From Tannerella sp. (GTDB lineage: Bacteria; Bacteroidota; Bacteroidia; Bacteroidales; Tannerellaceae), in the NCBI GenBank assembly GCA_031261145.1, contig JAISJX010000275.1, positions 1 to 5,120 of the forward strand: a DNA stretch of 5,120 nt. The letters run 5' to 3'. The position numbers and the translations under genes were made by a program. Below, one piece after another: positions 1 to 5,120 of this stretch. Each line of letters starts with the position of its first letter. Within the stretch, counting starts at the first letter, position 1. The notes under the pieces were generated by a model. The model was not told the origin of the DNA and made no database searches. It saw nothing but the letters and a program-made list of their open reading frames with translations.

Positions 1-41
1 CATTTTATTTGATTTTTTTTGCCGGTTGGCATAACCTGAAA

Positions 42-59
42 TCTGCGTACGTACTCAGA
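42..59. repeat. Near-perfect 18-bp palindrome downstream of the fucosidase gene
   Basis: TCTGCGTACGTACTCAGA is an inverted repeat centred between 50 and 51; eight of nine base pairs match and only 46/55 is mismatched. It begins 8 nt after the fucosidase stop codon. It has no loop and no T-tract follows it on the minus strand, so it is a poor terminator. It could be a protein-binding site for the next gene or a chance palindrome. The rest of 1-66 holds no recognisable terminator and no match to the -7 promoter box. A minus-strand ATG lies at 3-1 behind an A-rich stretch and may start the next gene. Confidence 0.3.
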
Positions 60-66
60 AATGTTA

Positions 67-1497
67 TCAGTAAACTTCAATATTTGAGATCAGCGGGCAG
101 GCTTTAGCGTCGGTGATGCGGACACGGAGGGCAGATGTCTCAATTTCTTCAAGAGGTAATATCCGTTTGTATCCGACGGTCGTTCCTTCGGCGACTTTTT
201 TCCAACCGCCGTCTTTTTTCGCTTCTACCACGAACGCTTTCACACGTTGCCCCAGGCGGATGTGTTCCTGAATCAGGAAATAATTCACCTTCTTCGGCGC
301 TCCCAGATTGATTTCGAGACTGCCGGCTGTTACATTGTCATCCGTAGCCCAGTATGTTTCTTTGCTGCTGTCGGTCACGTTCCGGGCCGCGTAGCGTTTG
401 GATTTTCCACGCCATGTGTCGGCTTTGACTTTGGCGTCGGCAGCAAGGTTCACTGCAAAGGCTTCGTTGAGTAGCTTTCTCCATCCCGACAGGGCTTTTA
501 CGTCGTTTTCGTGGAGAAGTCCGCGCCGGTCGGGAGGGAGGTTGAGGATAAGGCTGGAGCCGCGTCCGACAGATTCGAGATAAATTTTGAAGAGCATTTC
601 AGGCGTTTTCACGCGATTGTCTTCCGAAGCATGATAGAACCAGCCCGGACGGATGGAAACATCCACTTCGGCCGGAAGCCATGCTTTGCCGTCTTCGTCT
701 CCGGTATTCAAACGCTTGAGAACATCGCCTTCGAAATGAGCGTCTTCAGTATATGTATTCCAGTTTGTTTCACCAGCATAACCACTTTCGTTGCCGCACC
801 AGCGGATGGTAGGGCCGCCAAACATCACGGCCGATGGAGCAAGTTTGCGGACAATGGCATAAGTGTTTGGCCAGTCGTAATAGGTCGATGCATCGATTTT
901 ACGCATCTCGCGTGCGCCGCCATAATAACCGTCGCCACCGTTGGCGCCATCAAACCAGACTTCGGATACTTCACCGTAGTTGCTTAATAATTCGGTAAAC
1001 TGGTTTCGATAATATGTAATATATTCCGGAAAAGCGTATTGCGCGTAATTCCTGTCCCAAGGTGAGAGATAGACGCCAAAAAACAGTCCATACCTGCGAC
1101 ATGCATCGGACACCGCTTTCACCACGTCGCCTTTCCCGTCGAGGAAGGGGCTGTTCTTCACGGAGTGTTCAGTGTAAGCGCTTGGCCAGAGGCAAAAACC
1201 GTCGTGATGCTTACATGTCAGGACAATACCTGTCAGACCTGCCTCCCGGATGGCTTCCGCCCACTGGTCGGCATCGAAAGCGGTGGGATTGAAAATCGAT
1301 TCAGGCTCGTCGCCATAGCCCCATTCCTTGTCGGTGAACGTGTTGGTCGTAAAATGGATGAATGCGAATTGTTCGCGTTCGTGCCATGCCATCTGGTTTT
1401 CATCCGGCACGGAGCCGAAAGCCTGCGGCGGTAATACGTCGTCCCTGCACGACAACAATAGCAGTAATCCTGCCAAGAAAATAATACTCTGTCTCAT
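67..1497 (-). CDS. GH29 alpha-L-fucosidase lipoprotein, probable subfamily B (alpha-1,3/1,4)
   Basis: This complete 476-residue protein is predicted to release terminal alpha-L-fucose with retention of configuration. Residues 1-17 form a lipoprotein signal peptide (lipobox LLSC, lipidated Cys17). The following Arg-Asp-Asp resembles the acidic Bacteroidota signal for lipoprotein display on the cell surface. The GH29 barrel spans about 35-340. KHHDGF (96-101) is the conserved fucose-binding stretch, and WFDG (181-184) carries the nucleophile Asp183. GNESG (235-239) places Glu237 as the likely acid/base, by analogy with subfamily B; NTFTDKEWG (52-60) and the DVSIRPGWFYH stretch (279-289) also fit that subfamily. 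That group typically cuts alpha-1,3/1,4-fucose of Lewis-type branches; this specificity is inferred. Residues about 345-476 form a discoidin-like (F5/8 type C) beta-sandwich, marked by TYWATDD (381-387). The ATG start is chosen because it directly precedes the signal peptide. The gene ends in tandem stops, TGA TAA. It lies 87 nt after susD, behind a terminator and with its own candidate promoter. GH29 assignment is firm; subfamily and surface location are less so. Confidence 0.95.
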   Translation of the reverse strand: MRQSIIFLAGLLLLLSCRDDVLPPQAFGSVPDENQMAWHEREQFAFIHFTTNTFTDKEWGYGDEPESIFNPTAFDADQWAEAIREAGLTGIVLTCKHHDGFCLWPSAYTEHSVKNSPFLDGKGDVVKAVSDACRRYGLFFGVYLSPWDRNYAQYAFPEYITYYRNQFTELLSNYGEVSEVWFDGANGGDGYYGGAREMRKIDASTYYDWPNTYAIVRKLAPSAVMFGGPTIRWCGNESGYAGETNWNTYTEDAHFEGDVLKRLNTGDEDGKAWLPAEVDVSIRPGWFYHASEDNRVKTPEMLFKIYLESVGRGSSLILNLPPDRRGLLHENDVKALSGWRKLLNEAFAVNLAADAKVKADTWRGKSKRYAARNVTDSSKETYWATDDNVTAGSLEINLGAPKKVNYFLIQEHIRLGQRVKAFVVEAKKDGGWKKVAEGTTVGYKRILPLEEIETSALRVRITDAKACPLISNIEVY

Positions 1498-1531
1498 TTT
1501 GTTCGATTTTTATGTAGTGATTAAATTAGTG

Positions 1532-1562
1532 CAAATATACAAAAAAGAGGGTACCACACAAA
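1532..1562 (-). promoter_or_regulatory. Candidate Bacteroidota sigma-ABfr-type promoter for the fucosidase gene
   Basis: On the minus strand TTTG (1562-1559) is followed after 19 nt by TATATTTG (1539-1532). This matches the Bacteroides -33 (TTTG) and -7 (TAnnTTTG) elements at about the expected spacing. Transcription would begin roughly 7 nt after the -7 box, near 1525, leaving a short leader of about 28 nt before the ATG at 1497. The -33 box lies in the loop of the preceding terminator hairpin, and the -7 box starts one base after its T-tract. The match is seen directly; promoter activity is inferred. A/T-rich intergenic DNA can produce such matches by chance, but the position and spacing support this one. 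Confidence 0.6.
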
Positions 1563-1573
1563 ATAGTACCCTC
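1541..1573 (-). terminator. Intrinsic terminator after susD
   Basis: Reading the minus strand, a perfect 8-bp stem, GAGGGTAC (1573-1566) and GTACCCTC (1554-1547), encloses an 11-nt loop and is followed at once by six T residues (1546-1541). The stem can be extended by one G-U pair at its base. It begins 11 nt after the susD stop codon, so it should end or attenuate the susCD transcript before the fucosidase gene. On the plus strand the hairpin is followed by CAA and then five T residues, a weaker arrangement, and no plus-strand gene lies there. Confidence 0.85.
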
Positions 1574-1584
1574 CAATTTTTAAA

Positions 1585-3333
1585 TTACCATCCCGGATTT
1601 TGTGAGAGATTTTTGTTCAGTGTCAATTCTTCCAGAGGCAGCGGATCGAGATAACGTTTATCGTTATCACTCCATTTGCGCCCGGAGTCGTCCAAACCTT
1701 TGTCTCTGTACACTTTTATATACTCGTTTCCTCCGTAGTTAGCTGTCTGAACGCCCGATTCGCCGTAGAATGTTCCTTCAGGGAAATTGCTAACGACTTC
1801 GGTAGTAACCCGCATTCCAAGGAATGTTTTCGGATTTTCAAACAATTTGCCTGCTTTCCAGCGGATAATGTCATCCCAGCGGAATCCATCGGCTATCAAT
1901 TCGATGCGTCTCTCTCTACGGATTTCGTACAGGAGAGGTGAAATTGTATAACCATAGTTGACAACAAGAGGATCAACTTCAGGAGACGTCGTAAGATGAG
2001 GCATTTCCACTCTGTCACGCAGCTTATTGACTGTTTTATCCAATACGTCTTGTGTACATTCTCCCAATTCGACTTTTGCTTCGGCATAAATCAACAATAC
2101 TTCTGCATAGCGATATATGAACCAGTCATACGTGCTTTTATTAGCTTCCTGCTGAATTAGCAAAGGCGATCTGAATTTTACATTGGCATAACCCGTAACG
2201 CCACGGTTGGGTACGATGCTGTTCTCCATTCCATAGAGTTGTTGCTCGCCGTTAACGATAAAATATGGTTTGTGTGAACAGGCAACAATCTGATACATTC
2301 GCGGATCACGATTGGTTATTTCTTTTTCGAGCGTTTCATCACCTTGATACATAGCGCTTGTCCCGATTGGTTTACCATCTTTGCAAAGAAAAGATTCAAT
2401 AAAATCTTTCGAAAATCCCATTCCATTTTCTCCGGCGCCTCGACCATATCCATGCATCACGACATCCACTTCGTAAATGCGAGGCAAGATACATTCGGCA
2501 TTTTTCAGTAACGATTCCTGAATAAACTGGTTGCTGTAATAGAGGGAATATCCTTCAAAAGGCGCTTGACCGCATCCTGCATTGTCGCCTTTTACAATAT
2601 CGTACAATCCCGAATTCATAATAGCTTCGGCTGTTTGCGCTGATTTGCGCAGGAGTTGTTCTGAAGAAATAGTACCCGCAAGGGCATTATGGTATTTCTT
2701 CCATGTGCCTTCATGCAGACAAACGCGCGCCAATTGTGTAAGGGCGGCATACTTATGTAGCCGACCCGCTTCCGCATTATCCGGTTCAGGCAACCATTGT
2801 ACAGCAAATTCCAAATCCTCAATTATTTTATCCAGTACCAAATTGCGAGAATCTCGTGCTTTGTACAAAAGATCAACCTCATCCGTCTGTAAGTCTTTTT
2901 CGTAATACGGAACATCGCCATATCTCTTTATTTTGGCGAAATAATCCAAAGACCTGAAGAATCGTACTTCGGCTGCATATTTGTTAATCTCTTCCTGTGT
3001 GCCTTCTACTTTTTGATAGCGCGTAAGGAAAAAATTGCACGCCCTGATTCTGTCCCAAGTCCATCCTGTCCCACTTGTAGTGGTCGGAACGGTGCTTTCA
3101 TTAAACAAACTCTGATTATAGTTATTCGTGACGAAATTATCACTTTGGGTTTCAAGATCGCCCGGAGCGGGCAGCATTGAATAGAAATTATTGGCAAATA
3201 ACTTCAAATCTTCAGGTTTAGTCCAAAATGATTCATCTGTCAGAGAATCTTTCGGACTTATATTGGTAATTTCGCAGGAAAAGAAACTAATACTTGCTAC
3301 CAATGCAAATAAAAAATAATATATTTTTTTCAT
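1585..3333 (-). CDS. SusD/RagB-family outer-membrane glycan-binding lipoprotein
   Basis: This complete 582-residue protein should bind a glycan at the cell surface and act as the lid of the partner SusC transporter. The signal peptide ends in FFSC, giving lipidated Cys20. Conserved SusD features run in the usual order: DSLTDESFW (29-37) after the signal peptide, FFRSLDYFAKIKRYGDVPYY (125-144) in the N-terminal helical-repeat region, NRDPRM (341-346), YRYAEVLLIYAEAK (407-420), the very typical RRERRIELIADGFRWDDIIRW (residues 472-492), and the C-terminal DPLPLEEL and NPGW ending. Length is within the family's usual range. The ATG is chosen because it directly precedes the signal peptide; it lies 19 nt after the susC stop, so the two genes are almost certainly one transcript. 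A strong terminator follows the gene. The bound glycan cannot be read from the sequence; the neighbouring fucosidase suggests it carries fucose. Confidence 0.97.
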   Translation of the reverse strand: MKKIYYFLFALVASISFFSCEITNISPKDSLTDESFWTKPEDLKLFANNFYSMLPAPGDLETQSDNFVTNNYNQSLFNESTVPTTTSGTGWTWDRIRACNFFLTRYQKVEGTQEEINKYAAEVRFFRSLDYFAKIKRYGDVPYYEKDLQTDEVDLLYKARDSRNLVLDKIIEDLEFAVQWLPEPDNAEAGRLHKYAALTQLARVCLHEGTWKKYHNALAGTISSEQLLRKSAQTAEAIMNSGLYDIVKGDNAGCGQAPFEGYSLYYSNQFIQESLLKNAECILPRIYEVDVVMHGYGRGAGENGMGFSKDFIESFLCKDGKPIGTSAMYQGDETLEKEITNRDPRMYQIVACSHKPYFIVNGEQQLYGMENSIVPNRGVTGYANVKFRSPLLIQQEANKSTYDWFIYRYAEVLLIYAEAKVELGECTQDVLDKTVNKLRDRVEMPHLTTSPEVDPLVVNYGYTISPLLYEIRRERRIELIADGFRWDDIIRWKAGKLFENPKTFLGMRVTTEVVSNFPEGTFYGESGVQTANYGGNEYIKVYRDKGLDDSGRKWSDNDKRYLDPLPLEELTLNKNLSQNPGW

Positions 3334-3352
3334 ATTGCTTGTCTTTAAAAAG

Positions 3353-5120
3353 TTAGAATGTAATATTAAATCCTATGGAATATTTCTTCGAAATAGGATA
3401 TGTTAAATTATTAATCGTTTCAGGATCAAACGACTTAATCATTTTAGTGAACAAAAGAGGGTTTTCACTGACTAAATAAAATCTTATTTTGCTTATATTC
3501 AATTTTTTTGTTATTGAAGAAGCAATCGTATAACCCAGCGTTACATTCTTCAGGCGCAAGTAAGAAGCATCCTGCAAGTAACGGTTGCTTGTTTGACGGT
3601 TTCCTCCATTATTCCAGTTTGGACTGGGAAAATAAGCACCTCTGTTTTCTTCTGTCCAGTAGTCAAGAGCCGGTTTGACAGGTGTATCCCATTCGCTCGT
3701 AAAGCCCCAGAAATGAACGCCGCTTGTAGCATAATCACGTTTTCCGATTCCCTGCCAGAGCATCTGAAAATCAAACTGCTTATATTCCATTCCAAGTGTA
3801 AGTCCGAAACTGTAACGTGGCGTATTATTACCGATGATTTTTCTGTCGCCAGAATTTGACAACGTATTATCGCCGTAATCAATTTCTCCATTTCCGTTCA
3901 GATCTTCATATTTCACGTCGCCGGCACGCCAGTTGCCACCCCATATTTTCTTCTGGGAAGGGCTGCTTTCTACTTCTGCATCAGATTGGAACAGTCCTCC
4001 GGATGAATAACCCCAGATTTCACCCAACTTTTGCCCGACGTAGTATGTACTTAATAATCCTTGCGGATTGGCGAACTTGGTGATTTCGCTTTGATAGTCG
4101 GCCAGCGTTCCCTTGATCCAGTATGACATGCCGTTGTTAAGCCGCTCGATCCATCCAATGGAAAGTTCGAATCCTTTCGTTTTCATGTCGGCTGCATTTT
4201 CTTGCGGGACGCTGGTTCCCAGTACAGATGGAAGTCGTTGTCCTGCCATGAGCATGTCTTTTGTGGCTCTATTGTAATAATCAAAAGTTATATTCAGACG
4301 ATTCAACAATACGGCGTCAAATCCTAAATCCATCTGATCAACGGTTTCCCATGTGAAACCGGCGCTGACCAAACCTGACGGAGATACAGCCACCGGCCGG
4401 ATGCCGCCCAATAAATAGTCCATTGATGTATTAATGCCGTAAGTGGGCAAATACGGGAAATTTCCGAGATTGTCAACCACCTGATTTCCCAACTGTCCGT
4501 ACGAAGCGCGGATTTTCATGTCGTTCCAAGCCTCTTTCAGTGGACTCCAGAACGTTTCTTCCGATATTCTCCATGCAGCGGAAACGGAAGGGAACAAAGC
4601 ATAACGATTGCCTGTTGAGAATTTCGACGAGCCGTCATAACGTCCGTTTATCTCCAGAAGATACTTGTTTGCATAACTGTAATTTATGCGGGCAAAAACG
4701 CCTTCAATCCCCCAGTGCGTTTCAGCACCGCCCATATACATCTGACCTGTTGCCATATTGATTGCTGGATTATCGTTATCAATTAAGTCTTGACGGGCTG
4801 CATAGAAATTTTTACTATGTTTGTATTCCTGGTTGTAACCAATCATTCCTTTAAAATAATGAGCCGTGTTGAACGTTTTTTCATACTCTGCAAAAGCATT
4901 GAACGCCGTGTAATAATCTTCATAATTGCGCATGGATACGCTTGTCGTCTTTGTCCATGGATAAGGTAGCTCTGTACCGGGTACGGCCTTATAGTCTATA
5001 TACCTGCGAACGTGACGCTTGACGCCCGAACCGTAAGTGTTGAATGTATAATCGGCATTAAGCGTCAATCCTGTCATAGGAGTAATTTTCACGGCTCCGG
5101 TCAACCATAAATCATTCTTT
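3353..5120 (-). CDS. SusC/RagA-family TonB-dependent outer-membrane transporter (C-terminal part)
   Basis: This is the C-terminal portion, 588 complete codons, of a SusC-like beta-barrel that imports oligosaccharides across the outer membrane using TonB energy. The frame stays open to the right window edge (codons K-N-D-L-W precede the TTG at 5104), so the true start, signal peptide, carboxypeptidase-like domain and plug lie outside; the family is usually about 1000 residues. Counting from the TTG codon, family hallmarks are GRYDGSSKF (154-162), FPSVSAAWRISEE (171-183), IRASYGQLGNQ (198-208), TWETVDQMDLGFD (251-263), GDVKYEDLNGNGEID (395-409) and NNTPRYSFGLTLG (426-438). The protein ends in Phe (NITF), as expected for recognition by the BAM assembly machinery. 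The susD start follows 19 nt after its stop, the standard paired arrangement. Whether it carries an N-terminal STN signalling domain, which would imply ECF-sigma control, cannot be seen. Confidence 0.97.
   Translation of the reverse strand, partial: KNDLWLTGAVKITPMTGLTLNADYTFNTYGSGVKRHVRRYIDYKAVPGTELPYPWTKTTSVSMRNYEDYYTAFNAFAEYEKTFNTAHYFKGMIGYNQEYKHSKNFYAARQDLIDNDNPAINMATGQMYMGGAETHWGIEGVFARINYSYANKYLLEINGRYDGSSKFSTGNRYALFPSVSAAWRISEETFWSPLKEAWNDMKIRASYGQLGNQVVDNLGNFPYLPTYGINTSMDYLLGGIRPVAVSPSGLVSAGFTWETVDQMDLGFDAVLLNRLNITFDYYNRATKDMLMAGQRLPSVLGTSVPQENAADMKTKGFELSIGWIERLNNGMSYWIKGTLADYQSEITKFANPQGLLSTYYVGQKLGEIWGYSSGGLFQSDAEVESSPSQKKIWGGNWRAGDVKYEDLNGNGEIDYGDNTLSNSGDRKIIGNNTPRYSFGLTLGMEYKQFDFQMLWQGIGKRDYATSGVHFWGFTSEWDTPVKPALDYWTEENRGAYFPSPNWNNGGNRQTSNRYLQDASYLRLKNVTLGYTIASSITKKLNISKIRFYLVSENPLLFTKMIKSFDPETINNLTYPISKKYSIGFNITF

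Noticed and set aside
13..30. Short GC-rich hairpin (GCCGGTTGGC, 21-30) beside an eight-base T run, considered as a terminator
   Set aside because: The stem is only 3 bp with a 4-nt loop. On the minus strand, where the genes run, it is followed by A residues instead of T residues; on the plus strand the T run precedes the stem.
511..987. Plus-strand open frame of 158 codons
   Set aside because: It lies entirely opposite the fucosidase gene, has no recognisable domain, and is explained as a shadow of that coding sequence. The same holds for the other shorter open frames overlapping the three genes on either strand.
3334..3352. Separate promoter or terminator between susC and susD
   Set aside because: The gap is only 19 nt and contains no hairpin with a T-tract and no TAnnTTTG box; the pair is best seen as one transcript.
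3869..3904. EF-hand or dockerin-like motif DLNGNGEIDYGD within the SusC-like protein
   Set aside because: A DxNGDGxID-type loop at this place is a regular part of SusC-family barrels and does not indicate a separate dockerin domain or fusion.
5102..5104. TTG as the start codon of the SusC-like protein
   Set aside because: The frame stays open upstream to the window edge with residues that fit the family, and a barrel protein without plug and signal peptide would not function. The gene is simply cut by the window.

Overview
The window comes from a Bacteroidota genome, most likely a glycan-degrading, Bacteroidales-type bacterium. The evidence is an adjacent SusC/SusD pair, lipoprotein signal peptides, A/T-rich starts without clear Shine-Dalgarno sequences, and a match to the Bacteroides-type promoter (TTTG and TAnnTTTG). 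The sequence does not let me name a genus.

All three genes lie on the minus strand, so transcription runs from high to low coordinates. 3353-5120 is the C-terminal part of a SusC-like TonB-dependent transporter, cut by the right edge of the window. After a 19-nt gap, 1585-3333 encodes a complete SusD-like glycan-binding lipoprotein. An 87-nt gap (1498-1584) follows. It holds an intrinsic terminator for susCD and, overlapping it, a good candidate promoter for the next gene. 67-1497 encodes a complete GH29 alpha-L-fucosidase lipoprotein with a C-terminal discoidin-like domain; its motifs point to the alpha-1,3/1,4-specific subfamily B. The last 66 nt (1-66) have no recognisable terminator, contain a near-perfect 18-bp palindrome, and end in an ATG on the minus strand (3-1) that may start a further gene.

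Together this is part of a polysaccharide utilization locus. The fucosidase would trim terminal fucose from a fucosylated glycan outside the cell or in the periplasm, SusD would bind the glycan at the surface, and SusC would import oligosaccharides using TonB energy. The regulator, the SusC N-terminus, the main promoter and any other glycosidases lie outside the window, so the exact substrate is open. I found no RNA gene, mobile element, CRISPR array or clearly new system. The most notable structure is the overlapping terminator and promoter between susD and the fucosidase gene.
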